From positions 1-62,204 of the forward strand of contig JACQBA010000015.1 in the NCBI GenBank assembly GCA_016194745.1: DNA of 62,204 nucleotides. The letters are read 5' to 3'. A program made the position numbers and the translations under genes. The notes below the pieces were generated by a model. It was not told the origin of the DNA and made no database searches. It saw nothing but the letters and a program-made list of their open reading frames with translations. Positions 38,296-47,375 of the stretch are shown in pieces (the first letter of the stretch is position 1; the number at the start of each line of letters is the position of its first letter). This stretch comes from Elusimicrobiota bacterium (GTDB lineage: Bacteria > Elusimicrobiota > Elusimicrobia > UBA1565 > JACRDR01).

Positions 38296-40314
38296 ATGCT
38301 GATCGGCGAGGTCGCGCAGCCGGTCCCGCTGCGCAAGACGTTCGACTACGAGATACGGGAGCCGCTTAGGGCGGCCGCGCGGCCCGGAGTGCGCGTGCGA
38401 GCGCCGTTCGGGCCGCGGCGACTGACGGGCGTGCTCATGTCCGTGCGCGAGGGGACTCCCACGCGCCCGCTCAAGCCCATCGACGCCGTCCTCGACCCCG
38501 AGCCGCTCCTCACCGAGGACCAGCTCGACCTCGCGCGCTGGCTCGCCAAGCGCTACTGCGCGCCGCTCGGCGACTGCCTGAAGTCGATGCTCCCGGTGTT
38601 TGTGAAGGAAGACCCCTCGGGACGGACTCCGGGCGCGTCGATCTCGACGTACCAGCCCGCGGGACTCGCCGCGCCGGCGCCGGCGGGATTCGAGCTGACT
38701 CCGGGGCAGGCCGCCGCGGTCGACGCGCTCCTCGCCAAACTCAGGACGCGCAGTTTCGGCGCGGCGCTTCTCTTCGGCGTCCCGGCGTCGGGCAAGACCG
38801 AGGTCTATCTCCGCCTCATGCGCGAGGTCATCTCCGCGGGCGGCCAAGCGCTCTACCTTCTTCCCGAGATCTCGCTGACCCGCCCCTTCTTCGACGAGCT
38901 GAGCCGCCGCGCGGGTTTCTCCGTCGCGCTGTGGCACAGCCAGATGGGCGTGCGCGACCGGCGCGCGATCTGGCTCGGGCTCCGGCGCGGCAACGTCCAG
39001 GCCGTCGTCGGCGCGCGCTCGGCGAGCCTCCTCCCCTTCAAGGACCTGCGCCTCACGATCGTCGACGAGGAGCAGGATGAGTCCTACAAGCAGGAAGGCC
39101 AGGCGCCTCTCTATCACGCGCGGGATATCGCATTGGAACGGGCGCGCCGCTCGCTTTCGCTGGTCATCTTCGGCAGCGCGACTCCGAGCATGGAGGCCAT
39201 GGCGAGCGTCGAATCGGGCGATTGGGCGCTGCACGCCATGCCCGACCGCGTCGCGCATACGTCCCGCCCGACGGTCGAGATCGTCTCCAAGCCCCCGCGC
39301 TACGGCTCCTGCCTGACCGACGAGCTCCTCCAACGCATCAAGGACCGGCTCGAACGGCGCGAGCAGGTCATTCTGCTCGTCAATCGGCGCGGGTTCTCCA
39401 ATTTCGTCATGTGCCGCAAGTGCCGCTGGATCGCGCGCTGCAAGACGTGCGGCGTCGCCTTCATCCACCACCAAGCGCAGGACGGCGGCTCCGCTCTGTT
39501 CGTATTGCTCTGCCACCATTGCGGCAGGAAAACGGAGGTGCCCAAGGCCTGCCCTCAATGCAAAGACGAGATCCTGACCTTCGCCGGCATCGGCACGCAG
39601 AAGGTGGTCGCAGAGCTTAAGCGCCTTGTGCCGGAGGCCAAGGTCCTCCGGATGGACAGCGACACGGTCTCCAAGGAGAAGGCCAAGGACGAGAAGATCT
39701 ACGAGCAGTTTCGCGACCGCAAGGCCGACATCCTCGTGGGCACCAAGCTTGTCGCCAAGGGCTTCCATTTCCCCGACGTGACCTTGGTCGGGGTCGTCGA
39801 CGCGGACACGATGCTCCACATGCCGGATTTCCGCGCGGCGGAGCGCACGGTCCAGCTGCTCGTCCAAGCGGCGGGACGCTCGGGCCGCGCGGAGAAGCCG
39901 GGCGAGGTGCTCGTCCAGACGGAACAGCCCGAGCATTACGCGATCCAGGCCGTCGCGCGCGGCGACTTCGGGCGCTACGCGGCGCAGGAGCTCGAGTACC
40001 GGCGCGAGCTCGACTATCCGCCGAAAGCGGGGCTCGTGCGCCTCATCCTCTCCGGAAAAACCGAGGAGGGCGTCGTCGCGGCGTCGCAGGCGTACGCGGA
40101 AGCTCTCGCGCCGAAGCTCGAGGGCATCCCGTGCGATATCCTCGGCCCCTCTCCCGCGATCCATAGCCGGCTGCGCGGGCGTTGGCGCTACCACTTTCTG
40201 GTCAAGGTCCGCGATCCAAAGCGGACGGACGAGGCGCTCGAGCGGGCGGCCTCCATCGAGACGCCCTCCGGGATCAAGCTCTCCGTCAACGTCGACCCAT
40301 ACGATCTGTTCTAG
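38296..40314 (+). CDS. priA: Primosomal replication-restart helicase PriA
   Basis: A 672-residue PriA. N-terminal 3'-DNA-binding domain; Walker A GVPASGKTE at 161-169; Walker B box reads DEEQ (257-260) where most PriA proteins have DEEH. Eight Cys in four pairs (CRKC, CKTC, CHHC, CPQC) form the zinc-binding domain; helicase motifs GTKLVAKGFHFPDVTLV and QAAGRSGR follow. It reloads the replisome at stalled forks. Last gene of the gmk operon. Confidence 0.95.
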   Translation: MLIGEVAQPVPLRKTFDYEIREPLRAAARPGVRVRAPFGPRRLTGVLMSVREGTPTRPLKPIDAVLDPEPLLTEDQLDLARWLAKRYCAPLGDCLKSMLPVFVKEDPSGRTPGASISTYQPAGLAAPAPAGFELTPGQAAAVDALLAKLRTRSFGAALLFGVPASGKTEVYLRLMREVISAGGQALYLLPEISLTRPFFDELSRRAGFSVALWHSQMGVRDRRAIWLGLRRGNVQAVVGARSASLLPFKDLRLTIVDEEQDESYKQEGQAPLYHARDIALERARRSLSLVIFGSATPSMEAMASVESGDWALHAMPDRVAHTSRPTVEIVSKPPRYGSCLTDELLQRIKDRLERREQVILLVNRRGFSNFVMCRKCRWIARCKTCGVAFIHHQAQDGGSALFVLLCHHCGRKTEVPKACPQCKDEILTFAGIGTQKVVAELKRLVPEAKVLRMDSDTVSKEKAKDEKIYEQFRDRKADILVGTKLVAKGFHFPDVTLVGVVDADTMLHMPDFRAAERTVQLLVQAAGRSGRAEKPGEVLVQTEQPEHYAIQAVARGDFGRYAAQELEYRRELDYPPKAGLVRLILSGKTEEGVVAASQAYAEALAPKLEGIPCDILGPSPAIHSRLRGRWRYHFLVKVRDPKRTDEALERAASIETPSGIKLSVNVDPYDLF

Positions 40315-40329
40315 TCCGCCTCTCTCTCT

Positions 40330-40998
40330 CTACTTTCCGGAGTTCTTGTACGCGACCCGCGTCGTGATGTTCCCCTGCGGATCGACCACGAACGTTTCGA
40401 ACCAATGGGGACGGCTCCTCCGGATTCTAATCGAGCCGTCGGCGTCTTTTTGCACCGTGATGGGGCCGAGGCCGTCGCCCACGGGATGCATGACTCCGTG
40501 CCGGTCGATCAGCACCTTGACCCGCGCGTCGTAATACGGGGCCCGCAGCGGATCGGAGCGCGAGGGGCGCTGCACCACGCGAAAGCCGGCGTCCTCCAGC
40601 TTGAGGTGGCTGATCTCCTCGCCGAGCGTCCTCTCCATGTCCCGCCATCGAGCCTCCTCGTCCCCGCGCACGGGCGGCGGATTGCTCCAATAGAGCCGGC
40701 CCAGCGTGCGTTCCAAGCGCCCCTCGCCGTAGAGGACGGCGACGCTCCAGCAGCCTTCGTCGCAGTCCCTCGGGTTTCCCTCGTGGAGGTTCTTGAAGCG
40801 GACCTCATGCGCCATCTCGAGCCGAAGCAGGACGGCGGCTCTTCGCAGCGAGGGTTGCGCGAGGGCGGCCGAGAGGGTCGGGTTCGGCACCTGGATATCG
40901 GGAATCTGCCAGATGAGCTCGGGGCTGCGGGCGAGCGCCCGGTTCGGCGCGAGGGCCGAGAGGACGGCGACGAAAGGCAATGCCAGCCGTCTAGTCAT
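40330..40998 (-). CDS. Exported hypothetical protein
   Basis: A 222-residue protein. The ATG at 40998, with AAGGAG six bases upstream, gives a signal peptide MTRRLALPFVAVLSALAPNRALA; the longer frame is not supported. A CDEGC pair lies near residue 80, and the C-terminal third is beta-rich and basic. No family was recognised. It is convergent with priA, with no evident hairpin in the 15-base gap, and is upstream of the GH31 pair only in position (opposite end). Confidence 0.65.
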   Translation of the reverse strand: MTRRLALPFVAVLSALAPNRALARSPELIWQIPDIQVPNPTLSAALAQPSLRRAAVLLRLEMAHEVRFKNLHEGNPRDCDEGCWSVAVLYGEGRLERTLGRLYWSNPPPVRGDEEARWRDMERTLGEEISHLKLEDAGFRVVQRPSRSDPLRAPYYDARVKVLIDRHGVMHPVGDGLGPITVQKDADGSIRIRRSRPHWFETFVVDPQGNITTRVAYKNSGK

Positions 40999-41079
40999 GA
41001 GGTCTCCTTGTCCTGCGCTCACAGTATGGCGCGCGGACTTGAAATCCTCCTGCGGCGATTCTGAAAAGACTCTAAGCGG

Positions 41080-43524
41080 CTACTTCGAGGGGGGCGGAGC
41101 GGGAGCGTCCAACGCGATGCGGATCGACGCCGATTTTCGCGACCAGGGGACGCGCACCGATAGCGCGCCGCCTTCGGCGGTCCAGCCCGAAATCGGCTTT
41201 CCGTCGAAGGCGACCGATCGGACGCGGCGGCCGAGGCCGTAGGCTCTGATCGCGATTTCCCGGAACCATGGAACGAACGGCCCATCCGCCGCGCTGATCG
41301 TCACGTCGAGCCCGTCCGGGCGCTGTGCGCAGGAGAAGGAGAGGCGGAGGAATCCGCCGCGGCGAAACGCGAAGCTGTCGCCGTCGTCGGCGTAGACGTC
41401 GCCGCGGCAATCGGGCCCGGGATAAACGCGCAGCTCGAGCGGCCCCCGCGGCGTCTCCCCCGCGTGCTGGACGAGCGGCTGATGCGGGACGATCCGCCCG
41501 GCGCGGGCGTAGACCGGCATCGTGTCGAGCGGCGGGTCGACGCGGAGGGCGTTGCCTCCTTCGACCGGCTCGCCCGTCCAATAGTCGAACCATTTACCCT
41601 TGGGCAGCGCGACGACGTACTCGCCCGGGATGTCCCAGACTTTAGGCGCGACGAGGAGGGCATCGCCGAACATGAAGGCGTCGGCGTTGCTCGCGACGCC
41701 GGGCTCCTCCGGAAATTCCAGGAACAGCGGCCGCATCAGAGGCATGCCGGTGCGCGAGGCCTCCTCCATCCCCGTATAGAGGTAGGGCATGAGGCGGTAG
41801 CGCGCCTCGATGAATTTCCGGCGGACCGCCTCGTGCTCCGGGCCGTCGGTCCAAGGCTCGCGGGGCCGCGTATGCTCTTCCGCGTGATTGCGGAACAGCG
41901 GATTGAACGCCCCGAGCTGCATCCAGCGCGTCATGAGCTCCGCGCTCGGGCCGGAGCTGAAGCCCGAGAACCCGCCGATGTCATCGCCCGAAAGCGTCCA
42001 TCCGGAGAGTCCGAGGTTCAAGAGGCCGGGCACCGAGACGCGCATATGGTTCCACGTGGACGTGTTGTCGCCCGTCCACGTCGCGGCGTAGCGCTGGGTC
42101 CCGGCCCAACCCGCGCGCGTGAGGAGGAAGAGTCGCAGGTCCGGCTTGAGGCGCAGCAGTCCCTCGTAGGTGGCCTGGTTCTCGAGCATGCCGTAGAGGT
42201 TGTGCATCTCGCGGTGCGTCGCCTTGCGCCCGTCGGCGTCGTAGACCGTATCGATCGGCAGGTCGCTGTCTTCGACCGCGGGCTCGTTCATGTCGTTCCA
42301 GAAGCCGCGGATGCCGGCCTTCGCGAACTCGTCGTAGAGGCCGCCCCACCAGCGCCGCGTCTCGGCGCGCGCGAAGTCCGGGTAGACGGTGTCGCCGGGC
42401 CAAGATTTCCCGACGTGCACCGCGCCGTCCGGACGATGCACGAAGTGGCCGCCCGCCATCCCCGTGTCGTAGGCGCGGTCGCCCTCGCGCGCGGCGATCG
42501 TGAAGTAGGCGCTCGTGACCACCTTGAAGCCGCTCTCGCCCAGCGAGCGCACCATGCCGGGGAGGTCGGGGAAGCGCTTCGTGTCGACCGTGAAGGATCG
42601 CTCCTCGAGCGTGTAGCCGCCGTCCATGTACAGGACGTCGGCCGGGATGCGCCGCTTCCGGAATTCGGCGGCGTGCTTGAGGAACGTCTCGGCGTCGTTG
42701 TAGTTCTGGCGGCTCTGCTGATAGCCGAGCGCCCACAATGGGGGCAGCGGCGTTCGTCCGACCAAGGCGGTGTAGTCCCGGATCACGTCCTTGGCGGTAG
42801 GGCCGTAGAAGAAGTAGTAGTCCGCGGGCCCGTCCTCGGCGCCGAAGGAATAGGCGTCGCGATACTCCTTTCCCAGATCGAAGAATCCCCGGAAGGAGTT
42901 GTCGAGGAAATAACCGTAGGCGCGGCCGCGTTCGGCGGCCAGAAGGAAGGGCACGCTTTTGTAGACGGGATCGGTCGACTCCTGCCAAAGCCACGCGTCC
43001 GTCGTCCAGAACGTGAACGCGGAGTTGCGGCGGTTGAGCGCTCCGCTCTTGTCTCCCAGGCCATAGTACGCTTCCTTCGGCGGCATCGATTTGACGAGCT
43101 TGAAGGAGGTCCCGTTGAACAGCGCGGGCCGTTCCGGATGGTCCCGCGAGACGACTTCGCCCGCCTCGTTCAGAAAGGAAATGGAGAAGGACCTGCGGTC
43201 GACTCGGACGACGCGGGCGCCGATGCGCAGAAGATACGCGCCATCCGTCCGCTCGAGCTTGACGCTCGGCGGCGCCGCTGGGAACGCGCCGGGCAGGACC
43301 GCGATGGAGGGCGGCCGAGCGAAGCGGGTGTCGGCGGAGTAGCGGACCCGAACCACGGTCGGCGACAGGGCCTCGATCCGGACGCGCGTCCAGCCGGCGG
43401 TGAACACGGCGCCGTTGTGCAATGATTCGGCTCCGGTGACCCCGCCCACGGACATCCACGTCTGGGCGTGCGCGCCCGCGGCGAGGGCCATGGCCAGGAC
43501 TGCGGCGGGCCGGGCGCGGCTCAT
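41080..43524 (-). CDS. Exported GH31 alpha-glycosidase (second of a tandem pair)
   Basis: An 814-residue glycoside hydrolase family 31 enzyme with signal peptide (MSRARPAAVLAMALAAGAHA). The nucleophile motif is GFWNDMNEPA and the acid/base Asp is in TWTGDNTSTW, so the enzyme should be active, typically as alpha-glucosidase or alpha-xylosidase. An N-terminal beta-sandwich, the TIM barrel and C-terminal beta domains (ending about residue 800) are all present. It starts three bases after the stop of the other GH31 gene, so both are made from one mRNA. Substrate cannot be told from the sequence. Confidence 0.92.
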   Translation of the reverse strand: MSRARPAAVLAMALAAGAHAQTWMSVGGVTGAESLHNGAVFTAGWTRVRIEALSPTVVRVRYSADTRFARPPSIAVLPGAFPAAPPSVKLERTDGAYLLRIGARVVRVDRRSFSISFLNEAGEVVSRDHPERPALFNGTSFKLVKSMPPKEAYYGLGDKSGALNRRNSAFTFWTTDAWLWQESTDPVYKSVPFLLAAERGRAYGYFLDNSFRGFFDLGKEYRDAYSFGAEDGPADYYFFYGPTAKDVIRDYTALVGRTPLPPLWALGYQQSRQNYNDAETFLKHAAEFRKRRIPADVLYMDGGYTLEERSFTVDTKRFPDLPGMVRSLGESGFKVVTSAYFTIAAREGDRAYDTGMAGGHFVHRPDGAVHVGKSWPGDTVYPDFARAETRRWWGGLYDEFAKAGIRGFWNDMNEPAVEDSDLPIDTVYDADGRKATHREMHNLYGMLENQATYEGLLRLKPDLRLFLLTRAGWAGTQRYAATWTGDNTSTWNHMRVSVPGLLNLGLSGWTLSGDDIGGFSGFSSGPSAELMTRWMQLGAFNPLFRNHAEEHTRPREPWTDGPEHEAVRRKFIEARYRLMPYLYTGMEEASRTGMPLMRPLFLEFPEEPGVASNADAFMFGDALLVAPKVWDIPGEYVVALPKGKWFDYWTGEPVEGGNALRVDPPLDTMPVYARAGRIVPHQPLVQHAGETPRGPLELRVYPGPDCRGDVYADDGDSFAFRRGGFLRLSFSCAQRPDGLDVTISAADGPFVPWFREIAIRAYGLGRRVRSVAFDGKPISGWTAEGGALSVRVPWSRKSASIRIALDAPAPPPSK

Positions 43525-43527
43525 CGG

Positions 43528-46098
43528 TCAGTAGGTGATGCGGATGGTGTGTGCGGCGGGCCAGAGCATCTCGGGCAGCGCGAGGCGACCGTTCTCCAGC
43601 TTCCATTGCGTCGCCGCCTTCCCATCGATCGCGACCTCGCGCGCCTTCGAGACGCCGTAGGCGACGACCTGCACGCTTTTCAACTCGGGCTTGAAGGAGC
43701 CTTCGGGCGCCGATAAGGTCACGTCCAGACGCTCGGGCTGGGCGTCGCAGGAAAACGCCGCGCGCAGAGCGTCGCCCTTCTTGTAGGCGAAGGTCTCTCC
43801 GTCGTCCATGTAGACGTCGCCGCGGCAATCGGCCCCGGGATAGACGCGCAGCTCTAGCGGGCCCAGCGGCGTCTCCCCCACGTGCTGGACGACCGGCTGG
43901 CGCGGAAGCACCGTTCCGCCGCGCACGAAGACGGGCAGCGCGTCGAGCGGAGGGTCGACCGAGATCGTCTGGCCGCCGTGCCGCTTCTCGCCCGTCCAGT
44001 AGTCGTACCAGTCGCCTTCCGGAAGGCGGACCTCGTAGGGCCCCGAGAACTCGACGATTTTCGGCGCCACGAGGAGCGCTCCCCCGAACATGAACTGGTC
44101 GCCGTTGCCCGCGAGAGAGCCGTCCTTCGGGAACTCGAGGAACATCGGCCGCATCAGGGGCACGCCGGTGCGCGAGGTCTCCTCCATCCGCGTGTAGATG
44201 TAGGGCAAGAGCCGATAGCGCTCCTCGATGTAGCGCTTGCGGATCGCCTCGTGCTCGGGCCCGTCGACCCAAGGCTCGCGCATGCGCGTCCCCTTCGCGG
44301 CGTGATTGCGGAAGACGGGATTGAACGCGCCGAGCTGGGTCCAGCGCGTAAGGAGTTCGGGAGTCGGACTCCCCGCGAAGCCGCCGATGTCGTCGCCCAC
44401 GAGCGCGTAGCCGGAGACGCCGAGGCTCAGGAGGTTCGGGACCGACATGCGCATGTGGTTCCAGGTGGCCGAGTTGTCCCCCGTCCACGACGCGGCGTAG
44501 CGCCAGGCGCCCGCGAAGGCTGCGCGCGTGAGGACGAAGGGCCTGACGCCCGGCGAGAGCTTGAGGAGCCCCTCGTAGGTCGCGCGGGCGTTCTCCATGC
44601 CAAAGACGTTGTGGATCTCGCGGTGATCGGTCTTGCGGCCCCGGGCGGGCCCAGCGTCTCGTCCGGCCGGTTCCTTCGCCGCGCGCGGCGCCGAGGCTCC
44701 CGACTCGACCGGGCGCTGGGAGAGCGCGTCCCGCAAGTCGTTGGCGAGTTCCGGGTCTCGATCGGCCGACGCGAGGGAGACGCCTTTCCCATCGTCCACG
44801 CGGTGGACCGTCTCGAGCGGCATCGTCTTGTCGGCGCGCTCGAAGATCGCCGGCTCGTTCATGTCGTTCCAGAAGCCGCGGATGCCGATCTGTATGAAAT
44901 CGGAGTAGAGCGTCCCCCACCACTTGCGGACCTCGGCGCGCGTGAAGTCCGGGAACACGGAGTCGCCGGGCCATACCTTGCCGACGTAGACGCTGCCGTC
45001 CGGGTTCTTTACGAAGTAGTCGCCCTTCATCCCTTGGTCGTAGGGCTTATAACCGGGGAGCTTCGCGAGGTGGAGGTCCGTGATCGCGACCGTCTTGAAG
45101 CCTGCTTCCTTTAGGTCTTGAATCATCCCTTCGAACTTGGGAAAGCGCTCTCGATCCACCGTGAAGGGGCGGTTATCCTGCTGGTAGTCGATGTCGAGGT
45201 AGATCACGTCGGCCGGGATCTTCCGCTTCCTGAACTCCGTGGCGATCTCGCGCACCTGAGACTCGGGATAATAGCTGTAGCGGCACTGCTGGTAGCCCAG
45301 GGAGAAGAGCGGCGGCAGGGGCGTCCTGCCTGTCAGCGCGGTGAAGTCCTCGATCACGCGCTTGGGGTGCGGGCCCGCGAAAAAATAGTAGTCGAGCTGC
45401 CCGTCGTCGGCGCCGAAGGCGAGCGCGCCGCGGGCGCTCTTGCCGAAATCGAAGTGCGACCGGTGGGTGTTGTCGAGGTAGAGGCCGTAGGCCCGACCGT
45501 CGCGCATCGCCAGGAAAAACGGGATGCTTTTGTACAGCGGGTCGGTCGACTCCTGCCAGCCGAACACGTCCGAGTTCCAATTGACGAAGGCCATCTCGCG
45601 GCGGTCGAGCGGTCCGGCCTTGTCGCCCATGCCGTAATAGCGCTCGTTCTCCGGCAGCGACTTCCAAACGCGAAAGGACGTGCCGGAGAACGCGGCGGGC
45701 CGCCACGGCAGGTCTTCCGACAAGAGCCGCCCCGAGGCGTCGAGGAAGGCGAGACGGAGCGGCGAGCGGTAGATCTTTACTTGCCCCGCGCCGGCGTCCA
45801 GGATCACGGCTTCCGGCGTGCGCGCGACTTGGACCCTGGGCGGCGCGCCGAGGTTGCCTTTGACGACCGCAAAGGAATGATCCCGCGGGAACTCCCCCGT
45901 CGGGGCGTAGCGGACGCGGAAGATCGAGCTGGAGAGAGCGGTGATCCGTATGCGGCCCGTCGTCGCGGCGACCTCCACGCCTTGCGGGATCTCGATCGCG
46001 GAGGCCAGGTCGCCCATCGTCTGCCCGCCGGCGGCGCGGGCTGCGGTCGGGGCGAGAACGAGCGACAAGAGAAGAGCGGGGTGGAGCAACGGTTTCAT
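43528..46098 (-). CDS. Exported GH31 alpha-glycosidase (first of a tandem pair)
   Basis: An 856-residue GH31 enzyme, starting at the ATG 46098 with signal peptide MKPLLHPALLLSLVLAPTAARA. Nucleophile motif GFWNDMNEPA and acid/base WTGDNSATW are intact. Relative to its neighbour it carries about 50 extra residues right after the nucleophile region (Asp/Ala/Arg-rich, with SQRPVESGASAPRAAKEP). TATAAT (46105-46110) ends six bases before the ATG. The paralogues share most motifs and probably arose by duplication; both act in the envelope or outside on alpha-linked glycans. Confidence 0.92.
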   Translation of the reverse strand: MKPLLHPALLLSLVLAPTAARAAGGQTMGDLASAIEIPQGVEVAATTGRIRITALSSSIFRVRYAPTGEFPRDHSFAVVKGNLGAPPRVQVARTPEAVILDAGAGQVKIYRSPLRLAFLDASGRLLSEDLPWRPAAFSGTSFRVWKSLPENERYYGMGDKAGPLDRREMAFVNWNSDVFGWQESTDPLYKSIPFFLAMRDGRAYGLYLDNTHRSHFDFGKSARGALAFGADDGQLDYYFFAGPHPKRVIEDFTALTGRTPLPPLFSLGYQQCRYSYYPESQVREIATEFRKRKIPADVIYLDIDYQQDNRPFTVDRERFPKFEGMIQDLKEAGFKTVAITDLHLAKLPGYKPYDQGMKGDYFVKNPDGSVYVGKVWPGDSVFPDFTRAEVRKWWGTLYSDFIQIGIRGFWNDMNEPAIFERADKTMPLETVHRVDDGKGVSLASADRDPELANDLRDALSQRPVESGASAPRAAKEPAGRDAGPARGRKTDHREIHNVFGMENARATYEGLLKLSPGVRPFVLTRAAFAGAWRYAASWTGDNSATWNHMRMSVPNLLSLGVSGYALVGDDIGGFAGSPTPELLTRWTQLGAFNPVFRNHAAKGTRMREPWVDGPEHEAIRKRYIEERYRLLPYIYTRMEETSRTGVPLMRPMFLEFPKDGSLAGNGDQFMFGGALLVAPKIVEFSGPYEVRLPEGDWYDYWTGEKRHGGQTISVDPPLDALPVFVRGGTVLPRQPVVQHVGETPLGPLELRVYPGADCRGDVYMDDGETFAYKKGDALRAAFSCDAQPERLDVTLSAPEGSFKPELKSVQVVAYGVSKAREVAIDGKAATQWKLENGRLALPEMLWPAAHTIRITY

Positions 46099-46104
46099 TG
46101 ACGC

Positions 46105-46110
46105 ATTATA
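46105..46110 (-). promoter_or_regulatory. -10 box of the GH31 operon, predicted leaderless
   Basis: TATAAT on the minus strand lies six bases before the GH31 ATG. No good -35 was found. Confidence 0.5.
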
Positions 46111-46174
46111 GTAAATTGCCGAAATGCTGACGGCCAAAGTCAGGTAATCGCTGAAAATTGCGCGGCATTTTAGC

Positions 46175-46180
46175 TACAAT
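46175..46180 (+). promoter_or_regulatory. -10 box of the tyrS operon, predicted leaderless
   Basis: TACAAT ends seven bases before the tyrS ATG. A weak CTGAAA (46151-46156) lies 18 bases upstream. Confidence 0.5.
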
Positions 46181-46187
46181 CCCATCC

Positions 46188-47375
46188 ATGGACGTCGCTC
46201 AATCGCTGACGGTCGTCAAGCGCGGTTGCGTCGAGTGCCACACCGAGGACGATCTCAAGAAGAAGTTCGCCTCGGGGCGCAAGCTGCGCATCAAGCTGGG
46301 CGTCGATCCGACGTCGGCGGACCTCCATCTCGGCCACACCGTCCAATTCAATCGCCTGCGCGCCTTCCAGGACCTGGGGCATACCGCGGTCCTGATCATC
46401 GGCGACTACACCGCCCGCGTCGGCGACCCCTCCGGCCGCGACTCGACGCGCCCGCCCCTGACGCAGGAGGCGATCGACGCCAACGCGAAGACGTACAAGG
46501 ACCAGGCTTTCAAGATCCTCGATCCGGGCAAGACGGAGCTCCGCTACAACTCCGAGTGGCTCGTGCCGTTCGTGCAGAAGGAGATGTTCGCCATGCTGCA
46601 GCGCTATACGGTGAACCAGCTCATGCAGCGCGAGGACTTCGCGGCGCGCCAGGCGAAGAACCAGCCGATCACCTTGATCGAGATCCTCTACCCGATCTTC
46701 CAAGGCTACGACTCTGTCGCGATCAAGGCGGACGTCGAGCTCGGCGGCAACGACCAGCTCTTCAACATCCTCATGGGCCGCCAGATGCAGAAGGACGCGG
46801 GCCTGGAGCCGCAAGTCGCGCTGACGCTCCCCCTCCTCGTCGGCTTGGACGGCGTGAAAAAGATGTCCAAGTCCTACGGCAACTCGATCCCGCTCACCGA
46901 CTCGCCGCGCGACATGTTCGGCAAGGTGATGAAGATCGGCGACGAGCTGATGCGCTCCTACTACGAGCTCCTGACGACCGAGGACTTGTCCAAGCTCGGC
47001 GAGCTTCACCCGATGGAGGCTAAAAAGCGCCTCGCCGAGATCATCACCGGCCGCTTTCACGGCGCCGAGGCCGGCAAGGCGGAGCGCGCGTTCTTCGACG
47101 AAACGTTCTCGAAAGGCAAGGTCCCCGAGCTCGAGGAGACGCCGCTCGCCATCAACGGGTGCGCGAGTTGGAGCCAGGTCCTCGTGCAGCTCAAGGCCGC
47201 GCCCTCCAGGAAGGAAGCGCAGCGCCTGGTCTCGCAGGGCGCTTTTCGGATCGAGGGCGAGCCGGTGAAGACCGACGCGTTCGACGACAAGAGTTTGAAG
47301 GAGTACCTGGTCCTGGACAAAGTCCTCAACATCCAAGTCGGCAAGCATAAATTCTTCAAGGTGAGGGTGAAATGA
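46188..47375 (+). CDS. tyrS: Tyrosyl-tRNA synthetase
   Basis: A 395-residue class I synthetase that charges tRNA-Tyr. HLGH (47-50) is the HIGH motif and KKMSKS the second signature; the C-terminus carries an S4 RNA-binding domain (SRKEAQRLVSQGAFRIEGEPV). Length and the KMSKS context fit the TyrZ-type subgroup. The ATG at 46188 is chosen because it lies seven bases after the -10 box; the longer frame is unsupported. It leads an operon running at least to 52820. Confidence 0.95.
   Translation: MDVAQSLTVVKRGCVECHTEDDLKKKFASGRKLRIKLGVDPTSADLHLGHTVQFNRLRAFQDLGHTAVLIIGDYTARVGDPSGRDSTRPPLTQEAIDANAKTYKDQAFKILDPGKTELRYNSEWLVPFVQKEMFAMLQRYTVNQLMQREDFAARQAKNQPITLIEILYPIFQGYDSVAIKADVELGGNDQLFNILMGRQMQKDAGLEPQVALTLPLLVGLDGVKKMSKSYGNSIPLTDSPRDMFGKVMKIGDELMRSYYELLTTEDLSKLGELHPMEAKKRLAEIITGRFHGAEAGKAERAFFDETFSKGKVPELEETPLAINGCASWSQVLVQLKAAPSRKEAQRLVSQGAFRIEGEPVKTDAFDDKSLKEYLVLDKVLNIQVGKHKFFKVRVK

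Noticed and set aside
41981..44974. A 997-codon minus-strand frame spanning both GH31 genes
   Set aside because: It is the out-of-phase frame of the two GH31 genes; its sequence is Arg-rich nonsense and carries no GH31 motif, whereas the two accepted frames carry complete catalytic motifs.
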